Translations under genes and position numbers: made by a program
The notes under the pieces: model-generated
Databases searched by the model: none
What the model was told of the DNA's origin: nothing
Seen by the model: the letters and a program-made list of their open reading frames with translations, nothing else
Shown: one piece after another, positions 18,109-26,683 of the stretch
Numbering within the stretch: position 1 is the stretch's first letter
Layout: every line of letters starts with the position of its first letter
Assembly: GCA_030446435.1 (NCBI GenBank)
Contig: JASURT010000012.1
Coordinates: 1 to 32,545, forward strand
Direction: 5' to 3'
Length of the DNA stretch: 32,545 nucleotides
Origin: Candidatus Ozemibacter sp.
GTDB lineage: Bacteria > Muiribacteriota > Ozemobacteria > Ozemobacterales > Ozemobacteraceae

Positions 18109-18154
18109 GCCGCTGCCTTGCTTGTCAAAATAGCCGGGCAGCGGCTTTGCTTTT
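18109..18154 (+). terminator. Terminator of the one-carbon/glycine operon
   Basis: GCCGCTGCC (18109-18117) pairs perfectly with GGCAGCGGC (18137-18145). The loop is long (19 nt) and the tail TTTGCTTTT is interrupted, so it is a reasonable but not ideal intrinsic terminator. It sits 6 nt after the gcvPB stop. Confidence 0.6.
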
Positions 18155-18176
18155 GACCTGAAAAGAATCTATTGGA

Positions 18177-19634
18177 ATGAATAAAAAAATAACTCTCCCG
18201 CAGCTTGAGTTTGATCTGCTGCGGGAGATTCTCTGTTTTACCGACAATTCTGAAAGCAATCAAATCTGGCTTGTAGGCGGCAGCATCAGAGATTTGCTTG
18301 CCGGATACGAAGCCATACCCGACCTTGACCTGGCCGTTTCATTCAACCCGGTGCCGATGGCTCGCGAATACGCCCGTCGTAAAAAAGCCGGTTTTGTAGT
18401 TCTTGACGAAGAACGACAGGTTGTCAGGGTTGTAAAAACGATTGATTCGCGTCATTACAACGTTGACATCGCAAGGTTCAGAGCCGAAGATATTGAATCT
18501 GACCTCAAAGCCCGTGACTTTACCATAAACGCGATGGCCGCAAGAATTCAACAGCCGTTGACCACTGCCGAGCTGGAAATTTTTGACCCTTTGAACGGTT
18601 ACGAGCATTTACGGCAAAAGCTTGTAATTCCTTGTTCTGATCAACTCTTTATCGATGATCCATTGCGTATGATGCGCGCTTTTCGTTTTGCAGCCCTTTT
18701 TCGCGCAGAATTTTCGTCTGAGCTTTTTCAGAAAATCATTGATGAAGCACCACTGCTCGAAAATGTTTCTGGTGAACGTATACGTGACGAATTTTTCAAA
18801 GTTCTGTCGGTTGAAAACAGTTCTTACTGGGTTTCGCAAATGGAAAAAACCGGGGTATTGCGCTTTTTTCTGCCGGAACTTGTAGACTGCAAAGGCGTTG
18901 AGCAAAATGAATGGCACCACCTTGACGTTTTTGACCACAGCCTTTTGACCCTTGAAAATCTTGAAAAGATTGAAAGCAGTGAACGCAAAGAAGACTGGTG
19001 GCCAAATTTTCTGGCCTATCTTGAAGAGCATGTTTCAGCCGGACGAAATTTCAGACAACTTCTTAAGCTTGGCTGCCTGATTCACGACCTGGGTAAGCCT
19101 GCCTGCCGCCATGAAAGCACCGAACAGGGTCGGGTTATTTTTCATGGTCACGAAATGGAAGGGGTGCGCCTGTGCAAAGAAATTGCCGAGCGTTTAAGAC
19201 TTTCCGGTAACGAACTGCATTTTCTGCAAAAAGTAGTTAAGAATCACATGCGACCCGGGGTAATTCTACAACAGGGAGTTTCAGAAAAAAGACTATTCAG
19301 ATATTTTGCCGAAACTGGTCGCGATGGACTGGGCATCGCCATATTATCTCTTGCTGATCGAATGTCTGCCCAGGGTTCACTTACCAGTGATGACCTCGAA
19401 GAATTTACAAATGGCATTTTTTCGATCATGAGCGAATTCTACAAGCAGATGAAAAAACCAAAGCGCTCACCACTTCTGAATGGCGCAGATCTCATAGCTG
19501 AATTGCAACTAAGACCCGGCCCAAAATTCAGAGAAATTCTGGAAGCTGTTGCCGAAGCTCAGTACACCGGCGAAATTACAACTCGTGACCAGGCCCTTGA
19601 GTTCGTCAAAAGCCTGGTAAACACGAATCAGTAA
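18177..19634 (+). CDS. CCA-adding / poly(A) polymerase family nucleotidyltransferase with HD domain
   Basis: This 485-residue protein belongs to class II tRNA nucleotidyltransferases. Visible parts: the nucleotide loop VGGSIRD (33-39), catalytic Asp49 and Asp51 in IPDLDLAV, RDFTINAMA, and DDPLRMMRAFRFA. An HD phosphohydrolase-type domain follows, with His303-Asp304 in HDLGKPACRHE, then HGHEMEG and a later NHMRPG. It probably adds or repairs the 3' CCA of tRNA; a poly(A)-adding or CC-only role cannot be excluded without the discriminating template residues. The ATG at 18177 lacks a strong ribosome-binding site. It converges on dapL with only 7 nt between the stops. Confidence 0.85.
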   Translation: MNKKITLPQLEFDLLREILCFTDNSESNQIWLVGGSIRDLLAGYEAIPDLDLAVSFNPVPMAREYARRKKAGFVVLDEERQVVRVVKTIDSRHYNVDIARFRAEDIESDLKARDFTINAMAARIQQPLTTAELEIFDPLNGYEHLRQKLVIPCSDQLFIDDPLRMMRAFRFAALFRAEFSSELFQKIIDEAPLLENVSGERIRDEFFKVLSVENSSYWVSQMEKTGVLRFFLPELVDCKGVEQNEWHHLDVFDHSLLTLENLEKIESSERKEDWWPNFLAYLEEHVSAGRNFRQLLKLGCLIHDLGKPACRHESTEQGRVIFHGHEMEGVRLCKEIAERLRLSGNELHFLQKVVKNHMRPGVILQQGVSEKRLFRYFAETGRDGLGIAILSLADRMSAQGSLTSDDLEEFTNGIFSIMSEFYKQMKKPKRSPLLNGADLIAELQLRPGPKFREILEAVAEAQYTGEITTRDQALEFVKSLVNTNQ

Positions 19635-19641
19635 CCGAAAA

Positions 19642-20850
19642 TTACCAGGCTTCGAGCCTTCTGACCGCTTCAACGAAATCTTCGCGATGGCCGAATGCCG
19701 AAAACCTGACAAAACCTTCTCCCGCCGGCCCAAAACCCGAGCCAGGGGTGGTAACAATCTGGCATTTCTCCAGAATCTCGGTAAAAACATCCCATGATTT
19801 TCGCCCGGGAAACTGCGCCCATACATAAGGGGCATTATCACCACCATAGATTTTAACACCCTTGTTTTTCAGGGCTTCTTTGATTATTCGGGCGTTTTCC
19901 ATATAAAAACTGATTTTATCGCGCATTTCTGCCAGACCTTCTTCCTCAAGAGCGGCCATTCCGCCGTATTGAGAAATGTTCGAAGCTCCATTGAAAATTG
20001 TGGTCATAACCCGGTTCCAGTCATTGCGAACCGGAGTTCCGTCATCGAATTTAAGCTGATCGGGAACAACGGTCCAGCCAAGTCTGACTCCGGTAAAACC
20101 AACCGGCTTCGAAAAAGAGCTTACTTCGATCGCCACTTCACGTGCGCCTTCTATTTCATAGATCGATTTGGGCAAAGACGGGTCGGCAATATATTCGCTA
20201 TAGGCTGAATCGAAAATAATAATCGAATGGTTTTTTCGGGCGAATTCAACCAGCTCTTTTAGCTGCTCGCGCGTAGCAACTGCTCCGGTCGGGTTGTTGG
20301 GTGAACAGAAATAAATAAGATCAGTTCTGGGCAAAGCTTTCAGATCAGGGAAAAAATTGTTCTCAGGGCAGCAGCGCATATAAGCAATGTCAGCGAACTG
20401 ACCCCGGGCTTCGTCAAAATCGCCTGTTACGCCGCTTATAACCGAACCATCGACATAGACCGGATAAGACGGATCTTGAACAGCAATGGTTACTTCGTTG
20501 CCAAACATGGTTTGTAATCGTCCAATATCACATTTTGCCCCGTCAGAAACGAAAACCTCATCGCCTTTTACAAGCCCCTTATAAAGCTTCTCGGCAATTT
20601 TTTCCCTTAATTCAGTTATGCCCTGTTCATCACCATAGCCGCTGTAACCTTCGATGGTACCAAGCCTGGCAACTTTTCCATGCAAACCATTTAAAATATA
20701 TGATGAAATCGGCTCGGTTGTATTGCCAATGCCAAGACTGATGATTTTTGCGTCAGGATTTTTCTTCAAAAATTCTTTTTTTCGTCTGTTTATTTCAGGA
20801 AAAAGATAGCCTGCCACGAGTCTGGCAAGATTTTTATTGCGCTTAACCAT
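19642..20850 (-). CDS. dapL: LL-diaminopimelate aminotransferase
   Basis: This 402-residue class I/II PLP enzyme converts tetrahydrodipicolinate straight to LL-diaminopimelate, bypassing succinylated or acetylated intermediates. DapL-type features include [11 protein letters not shown] near the N-terminus, [32 protein letters not shown], and the Schiff-base lysine Lys248 in [16 protein letters not shown]. The late [17 protein letters not shown] is also diagnostic. It follows lysA by 1 nt in a lysC-lysA-dapL operon, confirming a lysine/cell-wall role. No dapA, dapB or dapF is in the window. Confidence 0.95.
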   Translation of the reverse strand: MVKRNKNLARLVAGYLFPEINRRKKEFLKKNPDAKIISLGIGNTTEPISSYILNGLHGKVARLGTIEGYSGYGDEQGITELREKIAEKLYKGLVKGDEVFVSDGAKCDIGRLQTMFGNEVTIAVQDPSYPVYVDGSVISGVTGDFDEARGQFADIAYMRCCPENNFFPDLKALPRTDLIYFCSPNNPTGAVATREQLKELVEFARKNHSIIIFDSAYSEYIADPSLPKSIYEIEGAREVAIEVSSFSKPVGFTGVRLGWTVVPDQLKFDDGTPVRNDWNRVMTTIFNGASNISQYGGMAALEEEGLAEMRDKISFYMENARIIKEALKNKGVKIYGGDNAPYVWAQFPGRKSWDVFTEILEKCQIVTTPGSGFGPAGEGFVRFSAFGHREDFVEAVRRLEAW

Positions 20851-20851
20851 T

Positions 20852-22114
20852 TTAAAATTGTTCCTTTTCTAGTTTTTCAAAATCAAGAGTTGCAAAGTAA
20901 TCATCGAGAGTTTCAGCCCTGCGAATTTCAAGCAGCGATCCGTTTTCTCTCAGCAGGAGTTCTGCTGATCTAAGCTGACCATTGTAATTGAAACCCATGG
21001 CATGACCATGTGCTCCGGTACTGTGAATAATGAGTATGTCACCGATTTCGAGTTCTGGCAACATTCGCTCTACCGCGAACTTGTCATTATTCTCGCACAA
21101 ACACCCGGTTACATCGTATTTGTGATCGCAAACCCGATCTTCTTTTCCCAAAACAGTGATGTGATGATACGAACCATACATTCCTGGGCGCATCAGATTC
21201 GCCATGCTGGCATCAACACCTGCGTAATCCCGATAAATCATTTTTATATGCCTGACCTTTGTTACCAGCCAGCCGTAAGGACCGGTAATCATGCGACCGT
21301 TTTCCATGACGATTTTTAGGGGGTGTAAATCATTGGCAACGATAAGCCGGTCATATTCAGCCTTGATGCCTGCCGAAACAGCATCAAGATCGATTTCTTT
21401 CTGCCCGGGGCGATATGGTATGCCGTATCCGCCGCCAAGATCGACAAATTCAATTTTCAGCCCGAGACGTTCTTTTAGCTCTACGACCAGCTCAAAAAGC
21501 ATTCTGGCCGTTTCAATGTGATAATCTTCATTCAGCTCGTTTGAAGCCACCATGGTGTGCAGCCCGAAGCGTTTCGCGCCCTTTTCTTTAGAAATTCGAT
21601 AAGCTTCGAAAATCTGCTCGCGAGTAAGGCCATATTTGGCTTCTTCTGGGTTTCCGATAATTACGTTGCCTTCCTTTAACGGTCCGGGGTTGTATCTGAA
21701 GCTGATCAGCTCAGGAAAACCAGCACAATTTTCGAGAAATTCTATGTGACTTATATCATCCAGGTTAACGATAGCGCCAAGGTTTGAGGCTTCGACGAAT
21801 TCTTCTGCGGGCGTGTCGTTTGAAGTGAACATAATGTTTTCTTCAGTTATGCCTGCCTTTTGCGCGAGAATCAGTTCAGAAAGAGAACTGCAATCTGCGC
21901 CCATGCCTTCTTCTTTAAGAATTTTCAGAATAAAAGGATTCGGCAGGGCTTTAACCGCAAAGTAATTTTTGAAACCAGGCATCCACGAGAAAGCCTTATA
22001 AAATTTTTGCGCATTTTTTCTAATCAGTTTTTCGTCATAGAGATGGAAAGGAGTCGGATGTTTTCTGGTAATCTGATCGATTTGCTCTGAGCTTAGCGGA
22101 AACTGGTTCAACAT
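20852..22114 (-). CDS. lysA: Diaminopimelate decarboxylase
   Basis: This 420-residue fold III PLP enzyme makes lysine from meso-diaminopimelate. The PLP lysine is Lys55 in [11 protein letters not shown]. The glycine-rich phosphate site is [14 protein letters not shown], and the substrate/PLP cysteine motif is [10 protein letters not shown]. It ends in the usual [21 protein letters not shown]. The ribosome-binding sequence AAAGGA lies about 10 nt before the ATG. It is the middle gene of the lysine operon, 34 nt after lysC. Arginine or ornithine decarboxylase relatives are less likely given the operon. Confidence 0.93.
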   Translation of the reverse strand: MLNQFPLSSEQIDQITRKHPTPFHLYDEKLIRKNAQKFYKAFSWMPGFKNYFAVKALPNPFILKILKEEGMGADCSSLSELILAQKAGITEENIMFTSNDTPAEEFVEASNLGAIVNLDDISHIEFLENCAGFPELISFRYNPGPLKEGNVIIGNPEEAKYGLTREQIFEAYRISKEKGAKRFGLHTMVASNELNEDYHIETARMLFELVVELKERLGLKIEFVDLGGGYGIPYRPGQKEIDLDAVSAGIKAEYDRLIVANDLHPLKIVMENGRMITGPYGWLVTKVRHIKMIYRDYAGVDASMANLMRPGMYGSYHHITVLGKEDRVCDHKYDVTGCLCENNDKFAVERMLPELEIGDILIIHSTGAHGHAMGFNYNGQLRSAELLLRENGSLLEIRRAETLDDYFATLDFEKLEKEQF

Positions 22115-22148
22115 TTTTTTCTATTCCTTTGCAGATTTTGTAACCGAA

Positions 22149-23492
22149 TCAAAAGTCGGCCTGCGAGTTTTCAAAAAAAGCCTTGTGCAATGCTTTTATA
22201 CATTTTTCAGCTTCTGAATCATCAACGATAAAACTGATATTTACCTTTGAAGCCCCCTGAGAAATCATCTGCACATTTATGGCATTTTGCTTAAGAACTT
22301 CAAAGGTTTTTGCCATAATTTCAGACGAATGTCCCACGTTGCCGATCATGGTTACTATTGTTTTCTGGTTTTTTATTGTAACCCGCGCTACTTTTTCAAG
22401 CTCGGCACGTAAAGAGTCCATATCTCTAACTTTGCTGTCAAGGGTTACTGAAATACTGACTTCGCTGGTGGCAAGCATGTCTACCGAAACTTCCTGTTCA
22501 TCGAAAATCTGAAAAACCTTGGCGAGAAAACCATATTGCCCGAGCATTCTCGTTGAAACTATGTCTACCAGAGTTACATGCTTTTTAAAAGTTAGAACTC
22601 TCAGAAGTTCACTGTCGTTTTCGATATGGCTGAGAATAAGGGTTCCTTCATGATCCGGATTGTAGGAATTCTTTACTCTTACCGGAATATTTTTCGCCAT
22701 GGCCGGCAGAATAGAGCGCGGATGCAGAACCTTTGCCCCAAAATAAGCCAATTCACTGGCTTCTTCGAAAGAAACATTCTTAACCGGCTTTGCAGAACTG
22801 ACTATTCTCGGGTCAGTGGTAAGAATTCCGTCTACATCTTTCCAGACCTGAATTTCATCTACATTCAGGGCTGCCCCGAGAACTGATGCGGTTAAATCGC
22901 TACCGCCCCGCCCCAGAGTCGTAATGTTGCCATTTACATCCTTAGCGATGAAACCGGTTATCAAAGGCGTGTAAGCATAATCTGAACCGAGGTTACCAAG
23001 ACAGTCATTTATTCTATGGTAAGTTTCGTCAAGTATCTCGCTGTCGGTAAAATTCGAGTTGCTGGTAAAACCTATATCCCAGGCATCAAAAGCTTTTGCT
23101 TTTATGCCGGTCTGGCTTAGATAAGCCGCAATGATTCTTACCGCCAAACGTTCGCCAAAAGAAACCAGATAGTCTCTGGTTCGCAAAGACAATTCTTTTA
23201 TCAGCGAAACACCAGATAATAACCTGCAAAGCTCTTCAAGCAAAGGCTCTATGCAGCTTTTATCTACATTTAATTTTTCTGCTGCGGCATAGTGCGATTC
23301 TTTTATTTCATCGATCGAAATATTACCAACAAGAGCTTGTTCAACAGCATGTAAAAGCTTATCTGTGGTTTTGCCCATGGCAGAAGTAACAACCAGAGGC
23401 TTTTTATCGACAAAAAGCTTTATAATCTCTGCCACATGCTTTATTCGATCAGCATCAGCAACTGAGCTGCCGCCAAATTTCATAATTATCAT
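22149..23492 (-). CDS. lysC: Aspartate kinase
   Basis: Aspartokinase phosphorylates aspartate, the first step to lysine, threonine and methionine. I place the start at the ATG at 23492, giving 447 residues that open with MIIMKFGGSSVA. AAGGAG at 23501-23506 is 8 nt upstream, whereas the longer in-frame ATG at 23609 adds 39 unrelated residues. Kinase motifs VTSAMGKTTDKLL and TTLGRGGSDLTA are present, and two ACT regulatory domains occupy about residues 290-447, so feedback inhibition by lysine or threonine is expected. It is the first gene of the lysine operon. The Shine-Dalgarno sequence lies in a hairpin (23500-23517) and a structured leader lies upstream. Confidence 0.93.
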   Translation of the reverse strand: MIIMKFGGSSVADADRIKHVAEIIKLFVDKKPLVVTSAMGKTTDKLLHAVEQALVGNISIDEIKESHYAAAEKLNVDKSCIEPLLEELCRLLSGVSLIKELSLRTRDYLVSFGERLAVRIIAAYLSQTGIKAKAFDAWDIGFTSNSNFTDSEILDETYHRINDCLGNLGSDYAYTPLITGFIAKDVNGNITTLGRGGSDLTASVLGAALNVDEIQVWKDVDGILTTDPRIVSSAKPVKNVSFEEASELAYFGAKVLHPRSILPAMAKNIPVRVKNSYNPDHEGTLILSHIENDSELLRVLTFKKHVTLVDIVSTRMLGQYGFLAKVFQIFDEQEVSVDMLATSEVSISVTLDSKVRDMDSLRAELEKVARVTIKNQKTIVTMIGNVGHSSEIMAKTFEVLKQNAINVQMISQGASKVNISFIVDDSEAEKCIKALHKAFFENSQADF

Positions 23493-23499
23493 TTTTGGG

Positions 23500-23517
23500 G
23501 CTCCTTGAACCAAGAGC
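23500..23517 (-). promoter_or_regulatory. Hairpin that buries the lysC ribosome-binding site
   Basis: On the minus strand GCTCTTG, the loop GTT and CAAGGAGC form a 7-bp stem with one bulged G. The AAGGAG ribosome-binding sequence (23501-23506) lies wholly in the 3' arm. Folding would block initiation of lysC, so opening the stem could regulate it. No known riboswitch consensus, including the lysine (L-box) class, is recognisable. Confidence 0.45.
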
Positions 23518-23796
23518 TTTTTAAATTTGCAAACTCGAAAAACTGGTTTCGCAAGTTTTGCAGCGCCTTCGGGCAGCGTTAGTTTAACCGGGTTGCAGTC
23601 TAAAAACAACCGGTTTTTTCTAAAAGCTCAGCATTCCGTTGGCTATTTTCGTTCTCGTCAAAAAGCCGTCTTAAATGCCAGAAATCGAATATTAGGTATG
23701 CGCATTGAAAAAGAATTGCAGGCATGTCGAAGCATGCGCAAGGCAAAAACTGATTGTTGCCCTTTTCGAACCAGGCGATATGATCATCGCCGATAA
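23518..23796 (-). other. Gene-free, structured leader region upstream of lysC
   Basis: No credible gene lies here. Several short inverted repeats are present: GGCGAT/ATCGCC (23774-23779 and 23786-23791), GGCAA/TTGCC (23742-23746 and 23757-23761), GCATG/CATGC (23722-23726 and 23733-23737), and AACCGGGTTG with CAACCGGTT (23586-23595 and 23607-23615, one bulge). The last is followed on the plus strand by six T. A weak -35-like TTGACG (minus, 23656-23661) has no good -10 partner. The upstream terminator at 23797-23832 limits any lysC transcript leader to this segment. Confidence 0.4.
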
Positions 23797-23832
23797 GAAA
23801 AAAGAGAGCTGTCGTCTTTACAACAGCTCTCT
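23797..23832 (-). terminator. Intrinsic terminator for the two exported-protein genes upstream
   Basis: A perfect 10-bp stem (AGAGAGCTGT at 23803-23812 with ACAGCTCTCT at 23823-23832) with a 10-nt loop is followed on the minus strand by six T. It sits about 75 nt after the TAG at 23909, which fits the reading of the 24466 gene extending to that stop. Confidence 0.85.
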
Positions 23833-23908
23833 GAAGGGGGACGGTTTAATCAGAGCATCCAGATTTGCAGTAACCATGATTAACACTGATTCTTTTGCCC
23901 TGAAAATG

Positions 23909-24052
23909 CTATTTTTTATCAAGTTTCGGCAACACTTCGCCTAAGATCTTGATTCTTTCGAGATTTTTAACGCTGCTTGGCATTTTCTGTGCTTCAACGC
24001 CGATAACGTGAATCACTGCTTTTTTCCCCAGCTCTCTTTCCTTTTCACGTTT
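23909..24052 (-). other. Coding-like in-frame extension beyond a TGA codon
   Basis: After the TGA at 24053-24055 the same frame stays open for 47 codons to a TAG at 23909-23911. The residues continue the charged character before the stop (EEEAR, then KREKERELGKK) and run into an ordinary-looking stretch (AVIHVIGVEAQKMPSSVKN). The segment is probably the true C-terminus of the 24466 gene, cut by a CGA-to-TGA type change or a sequence error. Confidence 0.6.
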
Positions 24053-24466
24053 TCATCTGGCTTCTTCTTCGGCAAGAGCTGCAGCTTTAGCTTTTGCTAC
24101 CTCTGCTTTGAGTTCCGCCCTTGTAACTGCCGGTTCTTCTTTTTTTTCTGATTCTTGCTTGTCTTGAGTTTCGGCCACAGACTCAAAAGCTCTGATTGTT
24201 TTACTGATAGAGGTTTCGGCGATTAGTGTAACTTGTTCTTCGTGTGTTAACTCTTTTTCTTCAGCTTTTAATTCAAGCTGGTAGGTACCGGGTTCTTTCA
24301 GCTGAAGAATAAACGGGTCCTGGGTATTGATCGAAGCCTGTTTAACTCCGTTTACATATAAATCTGATTTTAATGCTGAATAAATTGTGATTTCAGCTTG
24401 CGCGTATACAGAAGATGAAATGATTATCAATATTAACACCATCAGAATCGTGCTGATTTTCTTCAT
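24053..24466 (-). CDS. Small exported protein with acidic C-terminal helix, possibly truncated
   Basis: The frame encodes 137 residues to a TGA. Residues 1-22 form a signal peptide ending SSSVYAQA. A small beta-rich domain follows (ALKSDLYVNGVKQASI then LKEPGTYQLELKAEEK), resembling PEGA-type surface domains in which a named attribute is displayed on a short strand repeat. The end (about 100-137) is a Lys/Glu/Ala-rich likely coiled coil. AAGGAGGT precedes the ATG at good spacing. The frame continues past the TGA to 23909, giving 185 residues if read through. The function is unknown; it probably pairs with the upstream exported protein gene (110-nt gap). Confidence 0.65.
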   Translation of the reverse strand: MKKISTILMVLILIIISSSVYAQAEITIYSALKSDLYVNGVKQASINTQDPFILQLKEPGTYQLELKAEEKELTHEEQVTLIAETSISKTIRAFESVAETQDKQESEKKEEPAVTRAELKAEVAKAKAAALAEEEAR

Positions 24467-24576
24467 AAATGCTGACCTCCTTATCTGTCATGATAAAGAC
24501 AGCATGCTCAGCGGACTTTTCAACCCGAAAAGCATGGTATGTTTTTTATGGAACTGTCGAAGCGATAGATATCAGG

Positions 24577-25098
24577 TTAAAACTTTGTATCTTTGGCCAC
24601 TTCAACGATTAGTTGTGTGTTTTTGGGTATCTCGATATGGTGCCCTCTGACAAAAGTTCCACCAATCAAACCAATAGGTCCTAGAAGCATATAACCTCCA
24701 AGTGATGCACCTGCAGCCAGACCTAAAGATTCGTTTGTCTTCACAGATTTCTCACCAAGCGTAATTGGTATTTCTTTTCCTCTGGTTGAACTTACAGTCA
24801 AATAACGCAATTTCAAACTGCCGTTTCGCCCAAAACGACCCGGTTTTCTTACTTTTTGCAGTTGTGCTCTGGCAACGGCACCCTTCTTGATAACGGTTCT
24901 AGAACCGATCTTAACACTTTCCACGACTGTAAATTTTACCATTTCTCCTGTTTGACTAGTCTTTGACGAAAGGTTTTCTTCAAGATTCAATCGAACCAGA
25001 GTTCCGGCGGGTATTATCAACTCAGCCGCACCAATACAGACAGACTGAATAATAAACATCAAAAGGCACAGAATTCTTGTTTTCTGATTAACTCTCAT
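24577..25098 (-). CDS. Exported protein with beta domain and glycine-zipper segment, function unknown
   Basis: I take the ATG at 25098 (173 residues) because GAGGAGG lies just upstream and a signal peptide follows directly (residues 1-24, ending CIGAAE); the in-frame ATG at 25158 adds 20 unlikely residues. The mature part begins IPAGTLVRLNLEENLSSKTS, a pattern in which a default value and export-linked beta barrel recur, with a second IKKGAVARAQL strand. A glycine-rich hydrophobic stretch (about 127-150: LGLAAGASLGGYMLLG) resembles a glycine zipper that may insert in the outer membrane. I do not know a function. Confidence 0.7.
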   Translation of the reverse strand: MRVNQKTRILCLLMFIIQSVCIGAAELIIPAGTLVRLNLEENLSSKTSQTGEMVKFTVVESVKIGSRTVIKKGAVARAQLQKVRKPGRFGRNGSLKLRYLTVSSTRGKEIPITLGEKSVKTNESLGLAAGASLGGYMLLGPIGLIGGTFVRGHHIEIPKNTQLIVEVAKDTKF

Positions 25099-25316
25099 TA
25101 TTGCCTCCTCATAACATCTATTTATTAATAAATTTAACCCGACCCACAATAAAGTCAAAATTGAGCAATCAAAAATGGCAAAACAACAGCCTGAACTTTC
25201 CCCGATTCAATTATCATTAAAGGTTTTAGAACAAAATCATGGCATTGCCTGAAGTTTTAGTTTAAACTTGAAAAAAATAAATTTACGGGGATACAGACCT
25301 AAAAGCAGGAAAGATC

Positions 25317-26582
25317 ATGCACAAAAAAAACTCTTTAACGATTCATATTCTTATCGGTCTTGTTCTTGGGGCTTTGGTAGGAATTGCCACCTCTTATTTA
25401 CCAGAAGGTTCTTTGCGTGATGTCTGGCTGATCGAAGGAATTTTCGAGCTTGTGGGCAGTATGTTCATAAATGCTATAAAGTTGCTTGTCATTCCTTTGG
25501 TTTTCATATCTCTGGTTTGTGGCGTCAGTGCACTTGGCGACATCACGCGCCTGGGGAGAATCGGCGGCAAAACCATGGCTTTCTATCTTATTTCTACAAG
25601 TATTGCCATTGCGCTCGCACTGATTGTCGCGCAGCAGATAAAGCCCGGTTCCGGCCTTGACATGACTAAACTTGTCGAACAGCAACCCAGCATTAATGCT
25701 CCGCAATCATTGGTTAAAACCCTGCAAAAAATCGTTCCGGAAAACCCTTTTATGGCAATGGCAGAGGGAAACATGCTTCAGATAATTTTTATGGCTCTTC
25801 TTGTTGGAATCGCTGCAACTATGTCTGGAGAAGCAGCAAAGCCCGTTTTAGATATTTTTGAATCTGCCAACGAAGTAATCATGAAAATGGTTGTGATTAT
25901 TATGTATTTTGCGCCCTATGGGGTATTTGCATTGATTGCGAAAACCTTTGCTACTGTGGGCTTCGATGCAATGCTGCCTTTGATAAAATACACAATAACG
26001 GTTTTGCTAGTGCTTTTGCTTCATATCACAGTAGTTTATATGCTGGCTCTAAGAGGCCTGGGCAAACTTGACCCGATAAAGTTTTTTAAGAATTTCTTGC
26101 CCGCAATGAGCGTAGGCTTCTCTACTGCGAGCAGCAGCGCCACCCTGCCAATAACTATTGAAACCGTCGAAAAACGTTGTGGAGTTTCAAAAAGTGTTGC
26201 TTCTTTTACTCTTCCGCTTGGGGCAACGATTAATATGGACGGCACTGCGATCATGCAGGGCGTGGCAGTGGTTTTCATCGCCCAGGTTTACCAGATAGAC
26301 CTTACTCTTGGGTCATTTTTAACCGTTATTCTTACCGCAACTCTTGCATCGATCGGCACCGCCGGGGTTCCCGGAGTTGGTCTCATAACTCTGGCAATGG
26401 TTCTTGAATCGATAAATCTGCCTGTTGAAGGCATAGCCTTGATCATTGGAATTGACAGGCTTCTCGATATGTCACGCACTGCAGTCAACATCTCGGGCGA
26501 CGCGGTTTGTACTTTACTCGTAGCCAAATCCGAAAAAGAGTTCGATCTTGAAATTTACGAATCAGATAATACTGATGATTGA
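25317..26582 (+). CDS. Acidic amino acid/dicarboxylate:cation symporter (DAACS/EAAT family)
   Basis: This 421-residue inner-membrane carrier has the usual eight helices and two re-entrant loops. The loop 1 serine motif STASSSATLP, the sodium/substrate motif TINMDGTAIMQG and the helix 8 motif are intact. In helix 8, Asp384, Arg387, Thr388 and Asn391 (DMSRTAVN) correspond to the GltPh residues that hold aspartate; the arginine argues for an acidic substrate such as glutamate or aspartate rather than serine. Proton or sodium coupling is not decided. AGGA (25307-25310) precedes the ATG. The gene stands alone, with no clear promoter and a 101-nt gap before the cyclase. Confidence 0.9.
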   Translation: MHKKNSLTIHILIGLVLGALVGIATSYLPEGSLRDVWLIEGIFELVGSMFINAIKLLVIPLVFISLVCGVSALGDITRLGRIGGKTMAFYLISTSIAIALALIVAQQIKPGSGLDMTKLVEQQPSINAPQSLVKTLQKIVPENPFMAMAEGNMLQIIFMALLVGIAATMSGEAAKPVLDIFESANEVIMKMVVIIMYFAPYGVFALIAKTFATVGFDAMLPLIKYTITVLLVLLLHITVVYMLALRGLGKLDPIKFFKNFLPAMSVGFSTASSSATLPITIETVEKRCGVSKSVASFTLPLGATINMDGTAIMQGVAVVFIAQVYQIDLTLGSFLTVILTATLASIGTAGVPGVGLITLAMVLESINLPVEGIALIIGIDRLLDMSRTAVNISGDAVCTLLVAKSEKEFDLEIYESDNTDD

Positions 26583-26683
26583 GATTAAAAGTTTTTCGAA
26601 AATTTCAGGGCTTTATAAAAAACTAATTTTGTGTTTTACTGTTTAAAGGTATTTCCGCCTGAATTAGTTATTGTAAAGATTAA

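Noticed and set aside
23586-23620. Plus-strand terminator
   Set aside because: The stem followed by six T looks like one, but no plus-strand gene lies upstream for it to end; more likely part of the lysC leader structure.
23493-23796. Lysine riboswitch (L-box) before lysC
   Set aside because: The conserved blocks of the class are not found on the minus strand; only unrelated short hairpins are seen.
4135-24055. Alternative genetic code reading TAG or TGA as sense
   Set aside because: TAG ends genes at 313 and 29126, and TGA ends thrC, gcvPA and lysC at normal family lengths, so both are ordinary stops here.
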